The notes: a model not told the origin generated them from the sequence alone. Positions 1 to 5,996 are shown, counted from the first letter of the stretch. The stretch: 6,178 nt of DNA from Alphaproteobacteria bacterium (GCA_019237175.1 JAFAHP010000689.1:1-6178), one strand, 5' to 3'. A program made the numbers and translations.

Positions 1-72
1 CACCGGCGAGGCGAAGGAGCAGGTCTCGGCCGGCAGCAATTCGGCCAATTGTTCATCGCTGAGGAATTTCAT
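1..72 (-). CDS. 5' end of an unidentified protein gene (partial)
   Basis: Read on the minus strand, an ATG at 72-70 opens a frame that stays open to the window edge, giving 24 residues that begin MKFLSDEQLAELLPAET. A strong purine-rich ribosome binding site lies 5 bases upstream of the ATG, which fixes the start well. The residues visible look like a soluble, acidic N-terminus with no signal peptide or membrane segment. I do not recognise the family, and 24 residues are too few to assign a function. The gene is transcribed divergently from the secretion genes and is separated from them by about 700 bases of repeats, so it is probably an independent unit rather than part of the secretion system. 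Confidence 0.7.
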   Translation of the reverse strand, partial: MKFLSDEQLAELLPAETCSFASPV

Positions 73-77
73 GCCCG

Positions 78-86
78 CTCCTCCCT
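78..86 (-). promoter_or_regulatory. Ribosome binding site of the minus-strand gene
   Basis: The minus strand reads AGGGAGGAG here, ending 5 bases before the ATG at 72. It is a near-ideal Shine-Dalgarno match and is the main evidence that the short open frame at 1-72 is a real gene start. Confidence 0.7.
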
Positions 87-427
87 GAATCATGCGTTTC
101 CCGATCCTGGCACGCACCGCAGTGCTGCGCCAGCCCCACCCTGACCCACCCCACTCGCGGGGCGGGGAGTGAGGGGGCTTGCCTGGACTTGGTCTGGCGC
201 GCTACGCCCTCGTCCCGGAGCGCGGCGGTCCCGCCCGCGTTTTAGTGCGGAGCGGGTTAGGCGGGGCAGTCCCCGGGACGGCCCGCAGGCGGGAATAGCG
301 AAGTCACCACATCTACCGCTTGGCCATCCCGACAAAGGAGGGTGTAATCAAATAGGGGATACCACCCAACCCGTCGCCCCCGCGGAAAGAGCCTGTAACC
401 CAATTGCGGACGGGCCGGATTAGAGCA

Positions 428-542
428 GTGCGTCCTTCGAGACAGCTGCTTCGCAGCTTCCTCGGGATGAGGAGTTTTCTTGATGGCATCAAAGGCGTTC
501 CTCATGCTGAGGTGCCGCCGCAGGCGGCCTCGAAGCACGCAC
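428..542. repeat. Two-armed inverted palindromic repeat (REP doublet / REPIN-like)
   Basis: The left arm (428-472) and right arm (500-542) are imperfect inverted copies. Read in the same direction, both begin GTGCGT, share CTTCGAG, and end with a near-identical ATGAGG tail. Each arm carries its own hairpin: 444-449 pairs with 453-458 around a TTC loop, and 514-519 pairs with 523-528 around a GCA loop. The 27-base spacer between the arms contains a further small palindrome (480-485 with 487-492). Two hairpin-bearing arms facing each other is the layout of REP doublets (REPINs), which are usually spread through a genome by a REP-associated transposase. Membership of such a family here is inferred from structure, not from a copy count. 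Confidence 0.7.
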
Positions 543-583
543 GACAGCAATGCAGCCCGTCATTTGGCTCTCCGGGGCGATTT

Positions 584-610
584 GATTACGGGCTCGAAAG
601 CGGGGGCCCA
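584..610 (+). repeat. Direct repeat copy 1 (27 bases)
   Basis: This 27-base segment matches 690-716 at 22 of 27 positions by direct comparison, sharing GATTAC at the start and CTCGAAAGC in the middle. The ten bases at 580-589, overlapping its start, also occur inverted at 344-353. Confidence 0.6.
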
Positions 611-631
611 GGGCAAGAGACTGAAATCTCT

Positions 632-658
632 GGGTTCCCGCTTGCGCGGGAACGACGG
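632..658 (+). repeat. Short palindromic repeat, hairpin family, copy 1
   Basis: A perfect 8-base-pair stem (634-641 with 646-653) encloses the tetraloop TTGC. The context TGGG...stem...GG closely matches the hairpin at 791-818, so the two look like members of one dispersed family. It resembles the GC-rich intergenic palindromes common in Alphaproteobacteria. No U-tract follows, so it is not an obvious intrinsic terminator. Confidence 0.65.
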
Positions 659-689
659 AATAACCGTTTGGCGGCTCGGAAGCCAATTG

Positions 690-716
690 GATTACAGCCT
701 CGAAAGCCGGGATCCA
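690..716 (+). repeat. Direct repeat copy 2 (27 bases)
   Basis: This is the second copy of the 27-base unit at 584-610. The fourteen bases at 684-697, overlapping its start, also occur in inverted orientation at 393-406 with one mismatch, so at least three fragments of the same repeat lie between 340 and 720. Confidence 0.6.
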
Positions 717-776
717 TTTGTCCACATACACTGTCCGTCAAGCAACTTAAAGGCCTTGCCAACCGGTCAACCGATC

Positions 777-1265
777 GTGCGACGCAGCAATGGGCCCCGG
801 CTTTCGCCGGGGAAGCGGATAGATGATCGGCAAACAAATGTTTTCACTGGCTCTCAAGGGTTTACGTTGATCGAGACGATTGTCGCCCTCGTCATCCTGT
901 CGACCGCGGTCGTCGTCTTTTACAACTTTCTTTCCAGCCAGTTGAATGGCGCCGGACGAGTGGAGGCTGCGGCAAACGCCTTTGACCGCCGCACCAATGC
1001 GTTGGAGCTGGCGACCGCGATCAACCCAATGGCGATGCCGCAGGGAACATTCGATCTTGGAACCTATCGCATTACCTGGACATCGCAACCGCTCGGCGAT
1101 GTGCGCCAGTCGATGCGGTATCCGGCGGGACGTGGTATCTTCAAGGTAGCGCTCTATCGAATGACATTCACGTTTCCGGGCGATACAGAGACTGCGTCGA
1201 TTGACGTGACGCGGCTCGGCTATCGGCGTGACAACGTGCCCTCTTTGTTTGGTGCCGCGAATTGA
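777..1265 (+). CDS. gspI: T2SS minor pseudopilin, GspI-like; start uncertain, possible frameshift in the leader
   Basis: The protein carries a type IV prepilin signature: G (858-860) followed by FTLIE, with the conserved glutamate at mature position +5, then about 20 hydrophobic residues (ETIVALVILSTAVVVFYNFL). Prepilin peptidase should cut after the glycine, leaving a mature protein of 134 residues. That length, the A/L-rich helix, the mid-protein G-x-Y-x-I-x-W segment and the basic strand region after it fit GspI better than the longer GspJ or GspH; the subtype is an inference. No ATG exists in this frame close to the leader. The nearest in-frame start is GTG 777, which reads through a repeat hairpin and gives a 28-residue leader. 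ATG 823 and ATG 838 are better placed but lie in another frame; one extra T in the TTTT run at 841-844 would join them. The stop overlaps the next gene's start. By family role the protein sits at the pseudopilus tip. Confidence 0.75.
   Translation: MRRSNGPRLSPGKRIDDRQTNVFTGSQGFTLIETIVALVILSTAVVVFYNFLSSQLNGAGRVEAAANAFDRRTNALELATAINPMAMPQGTFDLGTYRITWTSQPLGDVRQSMRYPAGRGIFKVALYRMTFTFPGDTETASIDVTRLGYRRDNVPSLFGAAN
791..818 (+). repeat. Short palindromic repeat, hairpin family, copy 2
   Basis: A perfect 7-base-pair stem (795-801 with 806-812) encloses the tetraloop TTTC. It is related to the hairpin at 632-658. Its 3' part, GGGGAAG, ends seven bases before the ATG at 823, so the repeat may supply a ribosome binding site and could mask it when folded. 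Confidence 0.65.
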
Positions 1266-2368
1266 GGCCCGATCCGCATCCGGGCCGTGCGTCGTTGCAG
1301 CAGCTGACGGCGGCCCTCTCACGTCTTGCCCCGCCGCCGCGGTTATATTTACACAAAAGTGACGGTGTCGAGGAGCCGACAGGACGGCGCGGCCGACGCT
1401 ATTGGGTCGTTTCCCGCAGGTTGTGTCGGTTTTTTCAGGTTCCGCTGCTTCCGGATGCGACGGCTTCGCGCCAGTTCGATGCGCTGGCACTGCAGGTAAA
1501 ACGGCTGTCGCCGTTTGCCGAGACCGGATCGCATCACGATTTCGGCCTCGAATTCGCGAGTTTGTGGCTGTGGGACCAGCAAGCCGTGCGGCAAGAGGCC
1601 GAAACCGTCGGGGTGAATGTCGCGCAGACGCCGGTGGTCCCCGAAACCGTGCTGCTGCCTGCGGACACGGACGGTGTGCGTCTGGTCCGCACGCTCGAAG
1701 GGATCGAAGCCCAATGCTGGAGAAACGGCAGCCTTGCGGCCAGCCGATGGTGGCCGAGCTTGCCGGACGCCCGCGCCTGGATGTTGTTCCAGCGCGGCGC
1801 CTCGATCCTCCCCGAGCGGATTGCTCCGGCACTGCCGGCGGCAGTTCGTTTGGACTGGCTCGACCGACCATGGACGCGTTCCCGCCGCGCCAGCGCATTC
1901 GACATCGGCCAGGTTGACCTGCGGCTGGTCGCTGCAGTTGTGGGTGCAATGATGCTGATTGCGTATGGTTATCTGGGCGCCGAATGGCTGCGGCTCGCCT
2001 GGGCGACCTCTGCCCTGACGCGGCAGGCCGTTGCGGCTTCGGCCGCCGGCAAGCCGGCTCGGCACGCGCGGGTTTCCGCGTTCGAGAACGAGGCGGCGAT
2101 TCGCGCCCTTCAAGACCTCGACCGCTATCCGGGCGAACTTGCCCTGTTCGCACGAGTGACCGAGATCTTGCCCAAGAATGAGACCCATCTCGCCGAGTGG
2201 ACTTGGGAGCACGGTCAGCTTGAGATGACGGTTGCCGCAGACCATCCGCTCGACGCGTTGTATTTTGTCCGATCGCTAGAAAAGATCGATGGTTTCAGAA
2301 ATGTCGCCGCAGAACGAGCCGGCGGCGACAACTCGTTGCGCATCCGGCTGTCGGTCGACCCAAAATGA
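1262..2368 (+). CDS. gspL: T2SS inner-membrane platform protein GspL (PilM/PilN-like)
   Basis: This 368-residue protein has a cytoplasmic N-terminal part (about 1-215), one hydrophobic segment at about 221-241 (LVAAVVGAMMLIAYGYLGAE), and a periplasmic C-terminal part ending in a PilN-like alpha/beta region (about 290-365). That is the GspL architecture: the N-terminal part recruits the GspE ATPase and the C-terminal part pairs with GspM. Placement directly before a GspM-type gene supports the call. The start is TTG at 1262, overlapping the previous TGA stop as TTGA, which suggests translational coupling; no clear Shine-Dalgarno is visible, and TTG 1295 is a possible alternative. The N-terminal domain is short and divergent compared with classical GspL, and I cannot outline all its actin-like subdomains. 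Identification rests on topology and context more than on strong motifs. Confidence 0.75.
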   Translation: MRPDPHPGRASLQQLTAALSRLAPPPRLYLHKSDGVEEPTGRRGRRYWVVSRRLCRFFQVPLLPDATASRQFDALALQVKRLSPFAETGSHHDFGLEFASLWLWDQQAVRQEAETVGVNVAQTPVVPETVLLPADTDGVRLVRTLEGIEAQCWRNGSLAASRWWPSLPDARAWMLFQRGASILPERIAPALPAAVRLDWLDRPWTRSRRASAFDIGQVDLRLVAAVVGAMMLIAYGYLGAEWLRLAWATSALTRQAVAASAAGKPARHARVSAFENEAAIRALQDLDRYPGELALFARVTEILPKNETHLAEWTWEHGQLEMTVAADHPLDALYFVRSLEKIDGFRNVAAERAGGDNSLRIRLSVDPK

Positions 2369-2988
2369 CGGCGCAAGAGGATTTTTTGGCGAGACGGAGC
2401 GGTTTGCTCGGCCGAGGTGGCGAATTAATCGCCGAACTGAAGAAAAACCGCCGGGCGGCGGCCGGGCTGTTGGCGATTGCCGTACTCCTGGGAGGATACG
2501 GCGTGCTGCTGCTCGGCGACACGAACAATGCGATGCGCAACTCATATGTCGAAGCAAGCCAGCGCCTGCAGCGCGTTGCCGCGGCCGCAGACGAGAAAGA
2601 CTGGCCGGCGCGCGCCGCGGCCAGTGCCAAGATGCGCGAGGCGCTCGAAAAAAAGCTCTGGCCGGCTGATAGTGAGGGAGTGGCGCGGGCGGATTTGCAA
2701 GACTGGGTTACCGCCGCCGGACGCGATGCCGGTCTCGACAAGCTCAGAGTCTCCATCGAGCTGACGGCGCCCAAGGGCCTGGCGCCCGATCTTCGCCAAG
2801 TCGTCGCAACGATTTCCGCCGTCCCGACCGACACCGCGCTGATGCAGTTTCTTGATCGGATCGAGCGGGACCCGCATCTGCTCGTGGTCGATCGCCTACA
2901 TGTTCAGCAGCGTCCCATCGCCTTACTCGAAATGACGCTGATCGCCTATGCCCGGATTATCCGCCCAAGCAGGCCGGCGATCAGATGA
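2365..2988 (+). CDS. gspM: T2SS inner-membrane platform protein GspM (PilO-like, subtype b)
   Basis: The 207-residue protein has a short cytoplasmic N-terminus, a single membrane segment at about 31-50 (AAAGLLAIAVLLGGYGVLLL), a charged, alanine-rich helical stretch at about 58-95 that may form a coiled coil, and a C-terminal alpha/beta domain (about 120-200) of the ferredoxin-like kind found in GspM and PilO. GspM partners GspL in the inner membrane and helps hold the assembly platform. The longer, PilO-like form with the segment ALMQFLDRIERDPHLLVVD fits the GspM subtype-b group better than the short enterobacterial GspM; this is my reading of the sequence, not a search result. The ATG overlaps the gspL stop as ATGA, and the gene's own stop overlaps the next start in the same way, so the three genes are probably coupled. 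Confidence 0.78.
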   Translation: MTAQEDFLARRSGLLGRGGELIAELKKNRRAAAGLLAIAVLLGGYGVLLLGDTNNAMRNSYVEASQRLQRVAAAADEKDWPARAAASAKMREALEKKLWPADSEGVARADLQDWVTAAGRDAGLDKLRVSIELTAPKGLAPDLRQVVATISAVPTDTALMQFLDRIERDPHLLVVDRLHVQQRPIALLEMTLIAYARIIRPSRPAIR

Positions 2989-3482
2989 TTGGAGCGCCGC
3001 TGTCGCATCGAAGTCTGGCTCGGCTTGGGATCCCTGCAGGTCTGATCTTCGCTTGCGCCGTCATTCTGGGATGGAGTGCCGGGGACGTCATCGTGCCGCC
3101 GCCGAGTTCGCGGCCGCCGTCCGCTTGGGCGCTGCCGCGACCAAGAACCGAGGACCCGGCGCGGGACTTCGCGGCAGTGATGGCGGGCAGGCCGTGGAAC
3201 CGCGGCTCTCCTCTCGGAGGCGGAAGCCAGAGCCGCGCGCCGGCCGTTGCTGCACCGGCGAGCTGGCGACTGGCCGGGATCGCCCAACGCGGCGGCGAGG
3301 GCTTTGCACTGATCGCCAGCGGCGCGGCTCCGTCCGCAAAGATCGATTACGCGCGGGTCGGGGACCGGCTTCCGGACAGCAGTGTCATCGTCGCTTTGAC
3401 CTCCGATAGCATCACCACAAAAGGCGGAAAAGAGTCCTCGGCCTCGGCACACATCTATCGGCTGTTCGGCGCCAAAGAGTAA
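2985..3482 (+). CDS. gspC: Short GspC-like (GspN/PilP-like) protein linking the inner membrane to the secretin
   Basis: The 165-residue protein has one N-terminal membrane segment (about 13-31), a proline- and serine-rich periplasmic linker (about 36-92), and a compact C-terminal domain (about 93-162) reading WRLAGIA, GEGFALI, YARVGDRLPD, then IVALTSDSITTKGG and a final YRLF. That pattern of short beta strands around G-D-R-L is the homology region of GspC and of PilP, which binds the N0 domain of the secretin. There is no PDZ or coiled-coil domain after it, so the protein is shorter than classical GspC (about 270-300 residues). Some annotations call such proteins GspN. The ATGA overlap with gspM and the position just before gspD both support the role. 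Confidence is high for the family group and moderate for the letter name. Confidence 0.72.
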   Translation: MIGAPLSHRSLARLGIPAGLIFACAVILGWSAGDVIVPPPSSRPPSAWALPRPRTEDPARDFAAVMAGRPWNRGSPLGGGSQSRAPAVAAPASWRLAGIAQRGGEGFALIASGAAPSAKIDYARVGDRLPDSSVIVALTSDSITTKGGKESSASAHIYRLFGAKE

Positions 3483-3534
3483 AATGCGTCAGCTAGAGCC
3501 TTTTCCGCGCAAGTTCATCCAAATCCTTTACCCC

Positions 3535-3640
3535 GTCATCCCCGCCCCCGGGCTACGCCAGCGATGGCCCGTCGGGCAAAAACCCGGGGGTGTCCCGGGG
3601 ATCCACGTCGATGGCCGGAACAAGTCCGGCCATGACGTGC
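3535..3640. repeat. Structured intergenic repeats inside the operon
   Basis: Two palindromes fill most of the gap between the GspC-like gene and gspD. The first pairs 3545-3552 with 3583-3590 (8 perfect base pairs) and holds a smaller inner stem (3567-3570 with 3574-3577). The second is very strong: 3611-3619 pairs with 3625-3633 around ACAAG and extends through a one-base bulge to 3604/3639, giving about 15 base pairs. The conceptual translations VDGRNKSGHD and AGLVPAIDVD match spurious peptides often annotated from a dispersed repeat in Hyphomicrobiales, so I read this as a mobile or dispersed repeat. No U-tract follows the stems. Effects on transcript stability or read-through into gspD are possible but unproven. 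Confidence 0.7.
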
Positions 3641-3646
3641 AGGGAG
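3641..3646 (+). promoter_or_regulatory. Possible ribosome binding site of gspD
   Basis: AGGGAG is the best purine-rich match upstream of the GTG start at 3660, but the 13-base spacing is longer than usual. It lies just outside the strong hairpin ending at 3639, so the hairpin would leave it exposed. Confidence 0.35.
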
Positions 3647-3659
3647 TGCGTCAGGCTCA

Positions 3660-5990
3660 GTGGAAAACACTCTAAGGTCACTGCTGCGCATCGCCGCCGT
3701 ATGCGCATCGGCAGGGCTGTGGACCTGCGCGAGCCCACCCGCCCCACCGCCCGCGCTGGACACAACCCCAACCATCGCCGGCAAGTCTAGCGCACCGCCG
3801 CCGCCCGGCGGACCGTTGGTGATCGGTCCGGGCGTCTCCCGCGTAAGGGTGGCGGCGGGGCCGCGACCGCCTGCGACTGAGCTGCCGACAGGGACGGAAA
3901 GCGGCCCCAGCCTTCCCCTCCCTCAGTCGCGATCAGGCGAGTCGCTGAGCCTCGATCAGGTCCCGTTACCCACCTTCATCAACGAGGTTTTTTCCAAAAC
4001 GCTCAAGCTCAACGTCCAGATCGACCCGACGGTGATGTCGCGAAACGATCTGGTGACACTGCGTACTGCGGGGCCACTATCGGGGCAGGAATTATTCGCG
4101 ATGGCGCAAGGCGTCCTCGCCGATTACGGCATTGCCGCGAGCTGGGACGGCAAGGTGCTGCACGTCGTCACCGACCAGCAGCTGATGGCGGCGATGCCGG
4201 AAGTAATCCGGGGGCGAGCCGTGCCGCAACTGCCAACGGCGTTGCGGCCGATATTTCAGGTCGTCGATCTGCACCAGGTATCGGCGAGCGATATGATGCA
4301 GTGGCTGACAAACGCCTATGGCCAGAATGTCAGGGTGATTGCCTCGCCGTCGACCAGTTCGATCATGCTCTTCGGGTTGCCGCAAAACGTTCAGGCAGCG
4401 GTCGAAGCGGTGCAGGTGCTCGACCAGGCGCGTCTTGCCGGGCGCGGGAGCCTGCGCGTGAGCCCGGTCTATTGGACCGCACGCGACCTCGCGGCCAAGC
4501 TGGTGCAGCTGCTCAAAGCCGAGGGCTACGACGCGAGCGCCGCGGAGTCGACACCGGCGGCAGCTCCGGGAGGTACAATTACCGTTGTTCCGGTAGAAAC
4601 GAACAACTCGCTGATCGTCTTTGCCGCCGATCCGAAAATCCTGGCACATGCCAGGCGGTGGATCGACGATCTCGATCGGCCGGGTCTGGTCGACCCGACC
4701 CGCGACATCTTTGTCTACTTTGTGCAGAATACGACCGCAGCGAGCATCGGCGGTACGGTTCAGGCGGTCTTGGCCGGCGGGCGGGCCGCGGTCTCGGCTC
4801 CCGCCGAGGCGCAGCTCGAACAGGCCGGACTAACCCAATCGCTTGCCGGCCCGGGGCAGCCAGGCCTCGGGCAGTCCACCCCGGGAGGGGGCGCGCAGGG
4901 AGCAGGCACCCCGGGTCTGCCTCCGGCGCAGCTGCCGCCCCCCGCGCCAACGCCGCAAGCTGCGGTCGAGCCGTTGACCACAAACCCCGCGCCGCAGCCG
5001 GGCGGCGGCGCCAGGGCGCCGGCCGGACCGCGCGTTGTCGTCGACGCGCCCCGCAATGCGCTGATCATCATCGGCTCTGCGCAAGATTACCAACGCGTTC
5101 GTCCGTTGCTGGAGGCGCTCGATAAAGCGCCGCGGGAAGCGCTGATCGAAGTCACCGTGGCCGAGGTCGACCTCAACGATGCCAACAACCTCGGCGTCGA
5201 ATGGACCGTCGTCACCCCCTTTGGCGCCACCCGCACGCAAGCCTTTGGCACCGGCGGCAACGTGCTGACCCCGCCGCTTCCCAACGGCACCGGCGGCGGG
5301 TCCGTCAATGGAACCGGTCTCTCGCCGCTCGGTACCAGCGGCTTCAATTATACGATCCTCAACAATTTGGGAGACGTTTATGTGGTCCTGAACGCCTTCG
5401 CCCAGAACAACGGCTTGAGCGTGTTGTCGACGCCGCGCGTATTGGCCGAAAGCGGCCAGGCCGCCAATATCGAGGTCGGAACCCAGGTGCCGATCATCAC
5501 CGGTCAGACGACCACCAACGTCGCGCAAAACGGCGGCACCTCCGGCATTCTGCAGTCGATCCAGTATACGCAGACCGGGGTTTTGCTGTCCGTGCGTCCG
5601 GTCATCCATTCAGGCAACCGCATCGACCTGACGATCAGTCAGGAAGTGAGCCAAGCCTTGCCGAACAACACCGTCGGAATTACGAGCCCGCTGATCCAGA
5701 ACCGCAATGTCTCGACCCAGCTGAGCTTGGCCGACGGGCAAACCGTCGTGATCGGCGGTATGATTGCAGAAAACCGCACCGACAACGAAGGCGGCATACC
5801 CTACCTCAAGGACATTCCAGGATTGGGGATATTGTTTCGCAGCCAGATGCTGAGCAAGACCCGGACCGAACTTTTGGTGTTCATAACCCCTTATGTCATC
5901 TCCAATGACAGCGATGCCGCGGCGATCACCCGACAGTTCCAGGAGCAGATGAGCAAGTGGACCATCCCGCGAACCCAGCTCCATTGGTAG
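3660..5990 (+). CDS. gspD: T2SS outer-membrane secretin GspD (candidate lipoprotein)
   Basis: The 776-residue protein has the full secretin domain order. A signal peptide with basic residues and a hydrophobic core ends at a cysteine (C23, in AGLWTCASPP). A proline-rich linker follows to about 92, then N0 (about 96-170, LSLDQVPLPTFINEVF), N1 (about 197-260), N2 (about 265-340), N3 (about 349-490, interrupted by an insert at about 376-457) and the secretin barrel (about 493-747). Barrel hallmarks include VLSTPRVLA (588-596), VPIITGQ (610-616), VVIGGMI (696-702), IPYLKDIPGLGILF and the closing FITPYVI (741-747). Only 29 residues follow, so the C-terminal S-domain that binds a pilotin seems absent. 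The product forms the multimeric outer-membrane channel through which folded proteins leave the periplasm. The start is GTG 3660; I see no better start, and it places the signal peptide correctly. The 177-base repeat-filled gap before it is the only break in the gene run. Confidence 0.93.
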   Translation: MENTLRSLLRIAAVCASAGLWTCASPPAPPPALDTTPTIAGKSSAPPPPGGPLVIGPGVSRVRVAAGPRPPATELPTGTESGPSLPLPQSRSGESLSLDQVPLPTFINEVFSKTLKLNVQIDPTVMSRNDLVTLRTAGPLSGQELFAMAQGVLADYGIAASWDGKVLHVVTDQQLMAAMPEVIRGRAVPQLPTALRPIFQVVDLHQVSASDMMQWLTNAYGQNVRVIASPSTSSIMLFGLPQNVQAAVEAVQVLDQARLAGRGSLRVSPVYWTARDLAAKLVQLLKAEGYDASAAESTPAAAPGGTITVVPVETNNSLIVFAADPKILAHARRWIDDLDRPGLVDPTRDIFVYFVQNTTAASIGGTVQAVLAGGRAAVSAPAEAQLEQAGLTQSLAGPGQPGLGQSTPGGGAQGAGTPGLPPAQLPPPAPTPQAAVEPLTTNPAPQPGGGARAPAGPRVVVDAPRNALIIIGSAQDYQRVRPLLEALDKAPREALIEVTVAEVDLNDANNLGVEWTVVTPFGATRTQAFGTGGNVLTPPLPNGTGGGSVNGTGLSPLGTSGFNYTILNNLGDVYVVLNAFAQNNGLSVLSTPRVLAESGQAANIEVGTQVPIITGQTTTNVAQNGGTSGILQSIQYTQTGVLLSVRPVIHSGNRIDLTISQEVSQALPNNTVGITSPLIQNRNVSTQLSLADGQTVVIGGMIAENRTDNEGGIPYLKDIPGLGILFRSQMLSKTRTELLVFITPYVISNDSDAAAITRQFQEQMSKWTIPRTQLHW
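4785..5030 (+). other. Low-complexity Gly/Pro/Gln/Ala insert within the N3 domain of GspD
   Basis: Residues about 376-457 of GspD are rich in G, P, Q and A, for example PGLGQSTPGGGAQGAGTPGL, and are probably disordered. They split N3 between its first strand (RDIFVYFVQNTTAASIGGTV) and its second half (RVVVDAPRNALIIIG). Many secretins carry a flexible loop at this place facing the channel interior, but about 80 residues is on the long side. Confidence 0.7.
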
Positions 5991-5996
5991 CTTGCG

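Larger units (their letters stand above)
73..776. other. Long intergenic region filled with repeats, no convincing gene
   Basis: About 700 bases lie between the divergent minus-strand gene and the pseudopilin gene. Several frames are open here, but their translations are arginine- and proline-rich, resemble no protein family I know, and follow the palindromic repeats. About 140-185 is a G/C-tract segment of the kind often repeated in alphaproteobacterial intergenic DNA. About 190-300 is very GC-rich and I can assign nothing to it. From 340 onward the sequence is a mosaic of short direct and inverted repeats. Promoters for both flanking units must lie in or near this stretch, but I cannot place a -35/-10 pair with confidence. 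Confidence 0.6.

Noticed and set aside
632..658. Intrinsic terminator
   Set aside because: The hairpin is strong but no run of T follows on either strand, and it matches a second copy just upstream of the pseudopilin. It is read as a repeat.
428..716. CRISPR array suggested by several short repeats
   Set aside because: The repeats differ in length, orientation and sequence and have no regular spacing, and no cas genes are visible. Dispersed palindromic elements explain them better.
480..776. N-terminal extension of the pseudopilin from ATG 480
   Set aside because: The frame is open from 480, but the added residues come from the REPIN and hairpin repeats. A leader of about 127 residues would be far beyond any normal prepilin leader.
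735..790. Sigma-70 type promoter upstream of the pseudopilin
   Set aside because: TTGCC and some AT-rich bases are present, but no convincing -10 hexamer at proper spacing could be found by eye.
404..826. A 140-codon + strand open frame in the intergenic region
   Set aside because: It runs through the same repeats, and its peptide (ending WAPAFAGEADR) is a typical spurious translation of alphaproteobacterial palindromic repeats.
747..2153. A 468-codon open frame on the minus strand opposite the pseudopilin and gspL
   Set aside because: Its translation is arginine/proline-rich with no domain, as expected for the shadow of a GC-rich gene. The + strand here carries a prepilin motif and a GspL topology with coupled starts.
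3484..3675. A 63-codon frame between the GspC-like gene and gspD
   Set aside because: Most of its translation (HVDGRNKSGHDV) is the known spurious reading of a dispersed repeat, and it overlaps the gspD start.
4830..5609. A 259-codon minus-strand open frame opposite gspD
   Set aside because: It lies entirely within the secretin gene, whose N3 and barrel motifs are unmistakable on the + strand. The minus-strand translation shows no family features.
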